Source: a bacterium (GTDB lineage: Bacteria; Patescibacteriota; Minisyncoccia; UBA6257; Colwellbacteraceae). Taken from it: a DNA stretch of 11,846 nucleotides. Both the position numbers and the translations under genes were made by a program. Numbering within the stretch: the first letter of the stretch is position 1; each line of letters begins with the position of its first letter. The stretch spans positions 1-11,846 of the forward strand of contig JAJZPD010000021.1 of the NCBI GenBank assembly GCA_021811305.1, given 5' to 3'. The notes beneath the pieces are model-generated. The model did not search any database. It saw only the letters and a program-made list of their open reading frames with translations, and was not told the DNA's origin. Positions 1-6,255 of this stretch are shown in pieces.

Positions 1-251
1 TCGTAAGCTGCGCTAAATTGCCGGGAATCGCTGAATTATTCAGAACGGAACTGAAGCTGTCGACCAAGATCGGGTCGGCCGGACAGGAGCGTTTCGGGAC
101 GGTTTCTCCGAACATCGCCGAGGCCCTGGAGAGCCCGGAGTATGCCACCGTCTTAGGTTTGGCGCTTTGGAACCGCGAGCTGGATAAGGAAAGCCCCGCA
201 AGGATTAAGAGCGGCTTGGTCAACAGGTTGATAAAAAGTTTTATGCCGTAA
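1..251 (+). CDS. ftsA: Cell division protein FtsA, C-terminal end (partial)
   Basis: This is the 3' end of an open frame that enters from outside the window (first full codon at position 3) and stops with TAA at 249-251. About 82 residues are visible. They carry the last part of an actin-fold ATPase: a KLPGIAELF segment like the FtsA 'LPGI-E-F' loop after the second nucleotide-binding motif, then PEYATVLGLALW, the typical FtsA 'PEYAT-GL' helix. The tail after residue 60 is basic and ends in RLIKSFMP, which would suit the amphipathic membrane-targeting helix known in FtsA. FtsA links FtsZ filaments to the membrane at midcell. The stop lies one base before the ftsZ start, so the two are almost certainly co-transcribed and perhaps translationally coupled. 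The identification rests on these motifs plus the neighbour, because most of the protein is missing. Confidence 0.88.
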   Translation, partial: VSCAKLPGIAELFRTELKLSTKIGSAGQERFGTVSPNIAEALESPEYATVLGLALWNRELDKESPARIKSGLVNRLIKSFMP

Positions 252-252
252 T

Positions 253-1485
253 ATGGCCGAGAAAAAAAAGAACAAAAAGAAGCCAGTTAAGAAAATCGTT
301 AAACAACAGGAAGAAGAGAAAGAGCTTCCTGTGAGCTCCGGGAGGTCAAAAAAGAACTCTTCGGTTAAGTCGTTCGTTAAAATAAAAGTAATCGGCGTCG
401 GCGGAGCCGGGGGCAACGCCTTGACCAGGATGGCGGACGATTTTGTCCGCGGCGTGGAACTTATAGCTATCAACACCGATCTGCAGGACTTGGAAGCCGG
501 ACAGTCCAGGCATAAGCTGCATATCGGCGAGACGATCACCAAGGGAATGGGGGCTGGCATGAATCCCGAATTGGGGCGGCAGGCCGCTGAAGAAAATCGC
601 GAGGAGATCGCCGAGCTTCTGAAAGGGGCTGATATGGTCTTCCTTACCGCCGGCTTCGGCGGCGGGACGGGTACCGGAGCTACGCCGGTCGTGGCCGAGA
701 TAGCCAGAGAAAAGGGGATACTGACGGTGGCGGTGATCACCAAGCCGTTTACCTTCGAGGGACAGGCTAGAATGCGTATTGCCGAAGAGGGAATCGTGCG
801 CATCAAGGATAAGGTGGATACCCTGCTAATCATTCCCAATGACAGGATTTTTAATATCGTGGACAACAACACCTCGATGGTTCGCGCTTTCGAGAAGATC
901 GACGAGGTTTTGAAAAGCGCGGTGCAGGGGGTGGCGGAGATTATCACTTCCACTGGCCTGGTCAACGTGGACTTTGCCGACGTCAAGGCAATCATGGCCG
1001 AAGCCGGCAACTCGATCATCGGCGTTGGAACGGCCTCGGGCAATGATCGTGCCGTGAAGGCCGCTAATCAGGCGATCAACTCGCCGCTTCTCGAAATGTC
1101 GATCGAAGGGGCCAAGGGCTTACTCTTCGGAGTGGCCGGCGGGCGCGACATGCGCATCTCCGAGATCAACGAAGCAGCGAAAGTAATTACGGAAAATGTC
1201 GATCCGGGCGCGAAAATAATTTTCGGCGCCTACCACGACCGTAGGCTCAAAGCCGGACAGCTGAAGATAACTTTGATCGCCACCGGATTCAATGGCATGG
1301 GGCTGCGGCGCAGCGAGGCGGATTCGCTCAACCTATTCCCTTTTAGCAAGGGTAAGCCGGTTGAGGGAAAGATGGAAAAGGAAGAAGGTAAAGAAGGGGC
1401 AAAAATAATCTTAGAATCGGACGAGGAAAAGAAAGAGGAGGAGGCCTTGGACGTGCCAGCTTTTATGCGCCGCAAGAAAAAATAA
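253..1485 (+). CDS. ftsZ: Cell division GTPase FtsZ
   Basis: A 410-residue tubulin-like GTPase that polymerises into the division ring. The fold begins near residue 43. Visible motifs are the VGGAGGNA nucleotide loop (about 49-56), NTDLQDL (74-80), the tubulin signature GGGTGTG (136-142), the IPNDR segment (194-198) and the T7 synergy loop NVDFADVK (238-245), whose aspartates complete GTP hydrolysis in the next subunit. The last residues, DVPAFMRRKKK, are the conserved C-terminal peptide that binds FtsA and other tethers. An acidic/lysine-rich linker (about 355-399) precedes it. Unusually, about 42 residues before the fold are very rich in lysine, glutamate and serine. The start at 253 is one base after the ftsA stop. 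No Shine-Dalgarno sequence is visible, so coupling to ftsA translation is likely. Length is within the family's normal range. Confidence 0.98.
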   Translation: MAEKKKNKKKPVKKIVKQQEEEKELPVSSGRSKKNSSVKSFVKIKVIGVGGAGGNALTRMADDFVRGVELIAINTDLQDLEAGQSRHKLHIGETITKGMGAGMNPELGRQAAEENREEIAELLKGADMVFLTAGFGGGTGTGATPVVAEIAREKGILTVAVITKPFTFEGQARMRIAEEGIVRIKDKVDTLLIIPNDRIFNIVDNNTSMVRAFEKIDEVLKSAVQGVAEIITSTGLVNVDFADVKAIMAEAGNSIIGVGTASGNDRAVKAANQAINSPLLEMSIEGAKGLLFGVAGGRDMRISEINEAAKVITENVDPGAKIIFGAYHDRRLKAGQLKITLIATGFNGMGLRRSEADSLNLFPFSKGKPVEGKMEKEEGKEGAKIILESDEEKKEEEALDVPAFMRRKKK

Positions 1486-1515
1486 ACCGTCCATCTGCCG
1501 CGGGCGAAAAAACTA

Positions 1516-1543
1516 TTGACGTCGCCGAACGTCGGTGTATTAT
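1516..1543 (+). promoter_or_regulatory. Predicted sigma-70-type promoter of speD
   Basis: TTGACG at 1516-1521 and TATTAT at 1538-1543 are separated by 16 bases, upstream of the speD start at 1584. The spacer holds two direct copies of ACGTCG (1519-1524 and 1529-1534), ten bases apart, and a small CCGA-ACG-TCGG dyad (1525-1535). These could be an operator, but they may be chance. The call is by eye against the consensus. Confidence 0.5.
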
Positions 1544-1569
1544 TAACACGTTTTTTAGTCAATAAACCG

Positions 1570-1577
1570 AAAGAGGT
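1570..1577 (+). promoter_or_regulatory. Shine-Dalgarno site of speD
   Basis: AAAGAGGT ends seven bases before the ATG at 1584. It decides the start in favour of the longer N-terminus rather than an internal TTG near 1611. It is the only well-placed Shine-Dalgarno sequence among the visible starts in this window. Confidence 0.7.
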
Positions 1578-1583
1578 AACGAA

Positions 1584-1979
1584 ATGAGCAGCCAACGCCG
1601 CGGAGCGGCCTTGCCGAAAAGGAAGAAAGAGAAGATCGACGGGCACCTGCCTTTAGGCCGCCACATCATCGCGGATTTTTTTGGTTCTGAGAACTTAAAC
1701 GATCAGCCGTACATCAAGAAGACGCTTTTTGAAGCTGCCAAAGCAGCCAAGGCGACCGTCCTTGGGTCGAAATTCCATCGCTTTTCTCCGCAAGGCGTGA
1801 CCGGCTACTTGTTGCTTGCGGAATCGCACATTTCCATCCACACTTGGCCGGAACACGGATACGCCGCGGTCGACGTTTTTACCTGCGGCGATATGGATCC
1901 GCACCCCGCCTTTCTCCTTATGAAGAAGAAGTTTAAGAGCTCTTCGGTGAAAACGGTGGAGATTATGAGAGGATTTTAA
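1584..1979 (+). CDS. speD: Pyruvoyl-dependent SpeD-family decarboxylase (S-adenosylmethionine decarboxylase proenzyme)
   Basis: A 131-residue protein of the bacterial/archaeal class 1b SpeD family. These enzymes cleave themselves at a Glu-Ser bond, turning the serine into the pyruvoyl cofactor, and classically decarboxylate S-adenosylmethionine to supply aminopropyl groups for spermidine. The cleavage and catalytic segment is intact: ESHISIHTWPE at 80-90 gives Glu80/Ser81 as the cut site, His86 five residues on and Cys101 twenty residues on, the same spacing as Ser63/His68/Cys83 of the Thermotoga enzyme. The core starts near residue 23 (LPLGRHIIADFFG). The first 22 residues are a basic extension absent from typical members, supported by the Shine-Dalgarno site at 1570-1577. 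No spermidine synthase or other polyamine gene is nearby. SpeD homologues that decarboxylate arginine or ornithine instead are known, so the substrate is not certain from sequence. Confidence 0.92.
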   Translation: MSSQRRGAALPKRKKEKIDGHLPLGRHIIADFFGSENLNDQPYIKKTLFEAAKAAKATVLGSKFHRFSPQGVTGYLLLAESHISIHTWPEHGYAAVDVFTCGDMDPHPAFLLMKKKFKSSSVKTVEIMRGF

Positions 1980-1985
1980 AAGCGC

Positions 1986-2005
1986 AAAGCTAAAAGCGAA
2001 AAATT
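1986..2005 (+). repeat. A-rich intergenic word, first copy
   Basis: AAAGCTAAAAGCGAAAAATT lies just after speD. A near copy (AAAGCTAAAAACGAAAA) is at 2738-2754, with its inverted counterpart at 2856-2873; GCGAAAAATTA also recurs at 2728-2738. These words occur only in the spacers of this region and look like spreading low-complexity intergenic sequence. Confidence 0.5.
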
Positions 2006-2036
2006 AAGAACAACCGGAAGATAAAGCGCTGGAAGC

Positions 2037-2094
2037 ATAAAGAATGAAGCTCCACGGGCTTACGCCCGGGGTGTTCTCGCGCAGGCGGATAAAA
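2037..2094. repeat. 58-bp dispersed intergenic repeat, copy 1
   Basis: This segment matches 3753-3810 at 56 of 58 positions in the same orientation; the differences are at 2042/3758 and 2074/3790. Its core, CGGGC-TTAC-GCCCG (about 2055-2068), is a 5-bp stem with a 4-base loop, extended by CC/GG after one mismatch. Read on the minus strand, the loop is GTAA, a GNRA-type tetraloop. This copy lies between the converging ends of speD and the ThpR gene. Function is unknown. Confidence 0.85.
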
Positions 2095-2140
2095 ACAGAG
2101 GTCGCGCCAGCTTCCTTATGAGTAGTGCCTCTTCTTTTTT
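2091..2140. terminator. Possible bidirectional terminator between speD and the ThpR gene
   Basis: AGAGG (2097-2101) can pair with CCTCT (2128-2132). The stem is flanked by AAAAA (2091-2095) and TTTTTT (2135-2140), so either strand would end in a U-tract. The stem is short and the loop is 26 bases, so this is a weak candidate, but its place between converging genes fits. Confidence 0.4.
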
Positions 2141-2722
2141 CTATGCGCTTTGTTCAAACTTTGCAAAGTGAATGGTTTCGTAGCGCGCTCCGGACGGAGA
2201 AAGCACTGACTCCATCAGCGAAATTCCGGAGATAAGGCCGCTTACTTCGATTTTCCCGTTTTGAATCGGTTCTTTAATCAGGCCGGCGGCCGATTCGGGG
2301 CTGAACCGAGCTAAAGTTATGTGCGTCAACAGCTTCCGCTTTTCCGTATCTTTTATATCTATTCTGGAGCCGCGTAGCTTTGTTTGCAGCGCTGAGCGAA
2401 GTTCTTCCGCTGGAGCGGAGTGCGGCCCGGTAGCCCAGATGAGGCGGGGATATCTGGCATCCGGGCCGTAGGCGACCTGTTCAAGAATAATGGAGAAAGG
2501 TTTAACTTCGGCCGCCGCTTCGTCCATGAGTTTCTTAATCTTCTCTATCTCCTTCGTTTCGGCATACCAAGGCGGGATGAGCGTCAGATGCAAACCTTCT
2601 CGATCTACCAGCCGCAGGGGAAGACGGGAGGTTTTGGCGAACTCTTTGATCCAGCGCGACAGGCTATCGGCAGCCTCGGCGGCCAGAGGAAGGGCTATGA
2701 AGATTCTTCTTGGATCCAGCAT
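2141..2722 (-). CDS. thpR: RNA 2',3'-cyclic phosphodiesterase, ThpR/LigT-like (2H family)
   Basis: A 193-residue 2H-superfamily protein. Both signature HxTx motifs are present, HLTL at 45-48 and HITL at 134-137; in this fold the two histidines face each other and act as acid and base. The start MLDPRRIFIALPL matches the usual 'RIFIA-LP' first strand, and the length is typical. Characterised members open 2',3'-cyclic phosphates at RNA ends to 2'-phosphates, and some join 2'-5' linkages in vitro; the physiological substrate is often unknown. The first motif is followed by IPPWYAE instead of the common KFLGE, so substrate contacts may differ. No Shine-Dalgarno sequence precedes the ATG. The upstream spacer is the heptamer inverted repeat, so I cannot place a promoter. 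It may share a transcript with the SIMPL gene upstream. Confidence 0.88.
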   Translation of the reverse strand: MLDPRRIFIALPLAAEAADSLSRWIKEFAKTSRLPLRLVDREGLHLTLIPPWYAETKEIEKIKKLMDEAAAEVKPFSIILEQVAYGPDARYPRLIWATGPHSAPAEELRSALQTKLRGSRIDIKDTEKRKLLTHITLARFSPESAAGLIKEPIQNGKIEVSGLISGISLMESVLSPSGARYETIHFAKFEQSA

Positions 2723-2737
2723 GGTAGCGAAAAATTA

Positions 2738-2873
2738 AAAGCTAAAAACGAAAAACAACGACTAGGGACTGGGGGCTAGGGGTTGGGGGTTAGGGACTGC
2801 GAATGATGGATGGCGGACTAAACCCCAATCCCCAGTACCTAATCCCTACTTTAACTTTTGCGTTTTTAGCTTT
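2738..2873. repeat. Imperfect inverted repeat with two opposed G-rich heptamer arrays
   Basis: Nearly the whole spacer between the ThpR and SIMPL genes is one inverted structure. The outer arms are AAAGCTAAAAACG (2738-2750) and CGTTTTTAGCTTT (2861-2873), a perfect 13-bp match that continues after a one-base bulge. Inside the left arm, five heptamers of form T(A/G)GGG(A/G)(C/T) run in tandem at 2763-2797. Inside the right arm, four related heptamers run on the opposite strand at 2848-2821 (TAGGGAT, TAGGTAC, TGGGGAT, TGGGGTT). The centre (2798-2820) is unpaired. The left array has five runs of three or more G with loops of 2-3 bases, a textbook G-quadruplex pattern. Confidence 0.8.
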
Positions 2874-2877
2874 GCAT

Positions 2878-3633
2878 TTAGTTTATTTCGTACTTCAAGG
2901 TGGCGGTTACCGAGACTTTCTGCGATCCCGGTTCGATGTTCGGAGATGCCGCGGCGTTCAGTACGCCCATGCCATAAATCGGAACCGGCGTCGGCTGGTT
3001 GTTGACGGTTACGTCGACCGAAACCAGTTTTCCCAGCTTGAACCCTGATTCACTGGCGATTGCCTGCGCTCTCGCCTCTGCTTTGTTTATCGCCTCCGAG
3101 CGGGCTTGATCCTCGTATTTTGACGGATCGTTGACGGTGAAGGAGAGCTGGGAGATGGAGTTCGCTCCGTTCTGAACTACTCCGGAGACGATGCCGCCGA
3201 GCTTTGAAAAATCGCTGATTTTTACCTGGATCGATTGAGTAATCGTGTAGCCGCTGATCGTCGGCGGCGGGCAGGAGATTGAACCTGCGCTGCAGTTGTA
3301 GTATGAATAGCGCGGCTCTAGGTTGTAAGCTTGAGTCTGGATATCCTTGCTCTCCACGCCTTGCGTTTTAAGGAAGTTGATAATCGCGTTGGCTTTGCCA
3401 GTATTCTGATTCTGGAGCGAGGCGATATCCTTCCCTCCCTGCGTGACGACGCTCGCGGTCAACTGCGCTATGTCCGGAATCGCTACAGCCTCGCCGCTGC
3501 CCGAAGCGGTAAATGTGCGCCCCAAGGCGACGTTTTGCGCGTAATAGGAAACGTAGAGAAATATTCCGACCGCGGCCGAGAGGGCTAGTATTATTATGGC
3601 CGCCCCCAAGTAATTGCGTATTTTGGTGTTCAT
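2878..3633 (-). CDS. Membrane-anchored SIMPL-domain (DUF541, YggE-like) protein
   Basis: A 251-residue protein with one N-terminal membrane segment (about 10-30) and an extracytoplasmic SIMPL domain (about 38-250). Family features visible are the start ASGSGEAVAIPDIAQL, a helix-rich stretch leading to LKTQGVESKDIQTQAYNLEPRY, the GYTITQSIQVKISDFSKLG strand and the closing KVSVTATLKYEI strand. The biochemical role of SIMPL proteins is poorly known; YggE is linked to oxidative-stress tolerance and others form large oligomers. The only cysteines, Cys114 and Cys121, flank a Ser/Gly-rich loop and lie outside the membrane, so they could form a disulfide and be a client of the DsbA-like protein encoded further along. 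The ATG follows ATTAAAAC with no Shine-Dalgarno sequence, and the predicted promoter leaves almost no leader. Confidence 0.9.
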   Translation of the reverse strand: MNTKIRNYLGAAIIILALSAAVGIFLYVSYYAQNVALGRTFTASGSGEAVAIPDIAQLTASVVTQGGKDIASLQNQNTGKANAIINFLKTQGVESKDIQTQAYNLEPRYSYYNCSAGSISCPPPTISGYTITQSIQVKISDFSKLGGIVSGVVQNGANSISQLSFTVNDPSKYEDQARSEAINKAEARAQAIASESGFKLGKLVSVDVTVNNQPTPVPIYGMGVLNAAASPNIEPGSQKVSVTATLKYEIN

Positions 3634-3641
3634 GTTTTAAT

Positions 3642-3669
3642 GATATACCCGCCAAGAATTAAGTGGCAA
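3642..3669 (-). promoter_or_regulatory. Predicted near-leaderless promoter of the SIMPL gene
   Basis: On the minus strand TTGCCA (3669-3664) and TATATC (3647-3642) are 16 bases apart. Only eight bases lie between the -10 box and the ATG, so transcription would begin within a few bases of the start codon. The -35 box overlaps the right arm (minus-strand sense) of the 3660-3710 dyad. Called by eye. Confidence 0.45.
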
Positions 3670-3710
3670 ATAATAAACTACCGCACTGCAAGCTGTGTAG
3701 TAGCCACTTA
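3660..3710. promoter_or_regulatory. Two-step dyad upstream of the SIMPL gene
   Basis: TAAGTGGC (3660-3667) is perfectly complementary to GCCACTTA (3703-3710), and inside it ACTAC (3677-3681) is complementary to GTAGT (3697-3701). The outer arm covers the predicted -35 box of the SIMPL gene, so this could be an operator. It could equally be a remnant of a small mobile sequence. Confidence 0.45.
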
Positions 3711-3752
3711 CGGTAATTCGTCGACGCGGCTAAGGACATTTCTATCTACTAG

Positions 3753-3810
3753 ATAAAAAATGAAGCTCCACGGGCTTACGCCCGGGGTATTCTCGCGCAG
3801 GCGGATAAAA
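3753..3810. repeat. 58-bp dispersed intergenic repeat, copy 2
   Basis: Second copy of the 2037-2094 repeat, same orientation, two differences. It lies downstream of the ATPase gene and upstream of the SIMPL gene. Immediately before it, TATCTA-C-TAGATA (3743-3755) forms a separate small palindrome that overlaps its first three bases. The two repeat copies bracket exactly the ThpR and SIMPL genes. Confidence 0.85.
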
Positions 3811-3827
3811 TCGGGCAAGTTTAAAAC

Positions 3828-3858
3828 AAAAAAGACGCGGTACCAGCGCGCCTTTTTA
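3828..3858 (-). terminator. Intrinsic terminator after the P-type ATPase
   Basis: CGCG (3836-3839) pairs with CGCG (3847-3850) around a 7-base loop. After one A/C mismatch the stem continues as AAAAAG/CTTTTT (3829-3834 with 3852-3857). On the minus strand the hairpin is followed by TTTTTT and begins seven bases after the ATPase stop codon. It is symmetrical enough to work on both strands. Confidence 0.75.
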
Positions 3859-3864
3859 CAGCTT

Positions 3865-6240
3865 TTATGCTTGTTTAGTTTTCCAGAGCAGCTTGGTCGA
3901 CTCGGTGACTTGCATCCATATCAGACACCAAATCCAGACCAAAATTATAAGAGACAGAGGAATCTTCGGCATTAAGAAGCCAAAGTAGGCCATAAGGCTG
4001 CCGGCGATCTGGCTAAAAGAAGATGCAAAAATCACTGGCTTGCTCGGCAGATATCTCCACCAGCGCTCGCTGGTGTGAGCGACATAAATGAGCATCTGGC
4101 CAGAGATAATGAGTTTTAAAAAGAAAGCCGTCTGGATCGTCGCCCAGCTGAAGTGCCAGACGTTGGCCATGAGGAAGAAAAGAGTCAAGCTGTTGGCTAT
4201 TCCGGCTACTCCGAAAGAAAGAGATCGTTTTAAGCGCGAGACTGAGTTAATGCGCGCTGGCCGCATGGCGATCTTAACGCGGTCGTATCCCAAGCTAATG
4301 ATCGGCAGATCGTTTAGAAGAGCGATAATCAGGATTTGCAGAGGCGTTATCGGATAGTTACCGTAGGCAATTCCTAAAACGGCAATGGTCAGTATAAGGC
4401 GGAAGCTTTCGGAGATTCTGTAGAGGGAATAGGTGTAAAGGCGGGCGAAGATCTTCCTTGCCTCGATAATCGCGTCTTTGATTACCGATAGCCCGGGGGT
4501 AAGCAAAACCATGTCGGCCGCGCTTTTCAGAGCGTCTACCGCGTTTTGGACGGCAATGCCGACGTCGGCGGTCTTGATCGCCGGCAGATCGTTTACGCCG
4601 TCGCCGGTTACCGCGACCACGTAGGATTTTTTAGCCAGATTGGCGATGCGGTACTTGTCGATCGGTAATATCTCGCTGAAAACATTTTTGCCGTTAAGCC
4701 AGCCCGGGGAAACGTTGTCCCAATCGATAGTGGCTAACTCATTTCTTGATAAAACTTGCCCGGAGAATCCCAGTTCGCCGGCCACGCGAGCGCTGATGTC
4801 GTAGCTGTCTCCGGTCAGCATCTTAATGTCGATGCCGCGCTCTTTCATAAAATCTATCACTTCCGCTGTTCCGGGCTGCAACGTGTCGGATAGTAGCATA
4901 ATGCCAACCAATGACATGTTTTTCTCTTCGGCGTTTCCGCTTACGGCGACGGCCAAGGTGCGGTAGCCGTTCGATGCCGCCTCTCGCACGTCGCTCTCCA
5001 TCCTTTTCTTAAGTTCGTCGCTATCTGCGAGCAGAGTCTCGATTATCTGCGAGGCCCCTACGGAAACAGCGTATTCCTTGTTGTCCTTGTTTATGATCGC
5101 CGTCGAACGCTTGCGGTCGGAATCGGCTGGCGTGAAGTCGACGATTTCAAAGTTTTTGGTCAGGCCCTCCTCGCTTCCTTTGCGCACGATCGCCTGGCTG
5201 ATGACGCTTTTATCCAACGGGTCCGAGGCGGCGTAAGCGTCGAACAAAACTTCCTTCTCGGTGTAGTTAGAATAAGGAATAGTCTTAACGATATTAATTT
5301 CGTTTTTACTTAAAGTTCCCGTCTTATCGCTTAATAGCAGGTTGACGTTCGCCAGGTCTTCAAGGGCCGAAAGACGGCGGACAATAGCGTTCTTTTTAGC
5401 CAATTCCAACACTCCTAAAGTGATGATGAGCGTCATCACGGTTGGTAGGCTGACCGGTATTCCGGCGATGATCAAGCTCAGGCCCAGGCGGATAAGGTCG
5501 GTAAGCGGAGCGTTCTTGAATAAGAGGAAGTAGCCGATGACGATTGCGACCGCGATCAAGCTCATAGCGGAAAGGAACTTCGAGATGGAGATGATGTCTT
5601 TTTCCAACAAGCTGCGCCTGGTCGTGCGGTCCACCAAAGTGATGGTTTTCCCGAAGTAAGTGTTGCGGCCGGTGGCGGTGACGACGGCCTCTCCGCCGCC
5701 GGTAGCCACGAACGATCCGGAATAAGCGGTGTCGCCCTCTTTCTTGTCTTTGGTTAGCGATTCCCCGGTCAAAACCGCTTCGTTGATTGTCAGGTTCTTC
5801 GCGCTTAAAAGATGACAGTCGGCAGGCACTAGATCGCCGACGCTTAATCTAATCAGATCTCCCGGAACCAAATAACGCGATTCCAGGAGCTTCCACTCCC
5901 CGTCGCGCTTTACCCGCACGCTGACCGCCAGCTTTTCCTCTAGCTTAGCGATGGCGTTATCCGCTTTATTCTCCTCGTAAAACTGGACGCCAAAGTTGAC
6001 GAATATTAGGAAGAGAATGAAGTAAAAGTCGAAAATCTTCCCGTCAAAATAGGAAAGGGCGGCTGCGGCGAAAAGCATCAGCGCTATCGGCGTCTTAACC
6101 CAGGTCCAAATTTTTTGTAAGAAGCCGCCCTTCTTTTCTTTAATCTCGTTTAATCCGTATTTTTTGGTCAGCTCTTCCGCTTGGGCAGAGGAGAGACCGG
6201 CGTCTATGATGGCAACAGCCGAGTTTATCTCATTGGTCAT
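3865..6240 (-). CDS. P-type ATPase, P3A-like (plasma-membrane H+-ATPase type)
   Basis: A 791-residue ion pump. Visible in order: cation-ATPase N-domain (about 12-40), M1-M2 (50-86), actuator loop with TGES (158-161), M4 with PVSLP (262-266), phosphorylation motif DKTGT (Asp305), TGD (476-478), hinge GDGVND (546-551), then M5-M10 to about 775. M4 lacks the CPx of heavy-metal pumps. M6 reads ALLNDLPI; Asp644 matches the proton-carrying Asp of plant and fungal H+-ATPases (Asp684 of AHA2), so proton export is the best prediction. The long autoinhibitory C-tail of plant enzymes is absent. The nucleotide-binding KGxP motif appears as VGAS (394-397), so the usual Lys and Pro are missing. It lies 69 bases after the Nramp gene, with a palindrome between, and ends at a strong terminator. 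The ATG follows CATAAAAAC with no Shine-Dalgarno sequence. Confidence 0.93.
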   Translation of the reverse strand: MTNEINSAVAIIDAGLSSAQAEELTKKYGLNEIKEKKGGFLQKIWTWVKTPIALMLFAAAALSYFDGKIFDFYFILFLIFVNFGVQFYEENKADNAIAKLEEKLAVSVRVKRDGEWKLLESRYLVPGDLIRLSVGDLVPADCHLLSAKNLTINEAVLTGESLTKDKKEGDTAYSGSFVATGGGEAVVTATGRNTYFGKTITLVDRTTRRSLLEKDIISISKFLSAMSLIAVAIVIGYFLLFKNAPLTDLIRLGLSLIIAGIPVSLPTVMTLIITLGVLELAKKNAIVRRLSALEDLANVNLLLSDKTGTLSKNEINIVKTIPYSNYTEKEVLFDAYAASDPLDKSVISQAIVRKGSEEGLTKNFEIVDFTPADSDRKRSTAIINKDNKEYAVSVGASQIIETLLADSDELKKRMESDVREAASNGYRTLAVAVSGNAEEKNMSLVGIMLLSDTLQPGTAEVIDFMKERGIDIKMLTGDSYDISARVAGELGFSGQVLSRNELATIDWDNVSPGWLNGKNVFSEILPIDKYRIANLAKKSYVVAVTGDGVNDLPAIKTADVGIAVQNAVDALKSAADMVLLTPGLSVIKDAIIEARKIFARLYTYSLYRISESFRLILTIAVLGIAYGNYPITPLQILIIALLNDLPIISLGYDRVKIAMRPARINSVSRLKRSLSFGVAGIANSLTLFFLMANVWHFSWATIQTAFFLKLIISGQMLIYVAHTSERWWRYLPSKPVIFASSFSQIAGSLMAYFGFLMPKIPLSLIILVWIWCLIWMQVTESTKLLWKTKQA

Positions 6241-6255
6241 GTTTTTATGTCTTAA

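Noticed and set aside
153..1043. Long antisense open frame across ftsZ
   Set aside because: It lies opposite a clearly real ftsZ with all motifs. Its own product is low-complexity Ser/Pro/Phe-rich with no recognisable domain, as expected from the reverse of this GC-rich gene.
2803..3048. Short plus-strand frame after the heptamer arrays
   Set aside because: It overlaps the 3' end of the SIMPL gene in antisense, has no ribosome-binding site and shows no protein-like motif.
2037..3810. CRISPR array from the repeated 58-bp sequences
   Set aside because: There are only two copies, about 1.7 kb apart with genes between, and no cas genes.
3760..3975. Plus-strand open frame beginning inside the second 58-bp repeat
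   Set aside because: It runs from the repeat through the terminator into the antisense of the ATPase end. The same first residues would also be encoded by copy 1, so it reflects the repeat and not a gene.
3865..6240. Heavy-metal exporter (CopA/ZntA type) given the Nramp neighbour
   Set aside because: There is no CPC or CPx motif in M4 and no N-terminal metal-binding domain. M4 PVSLP and M6 LND fit the P3A proton pump group better.
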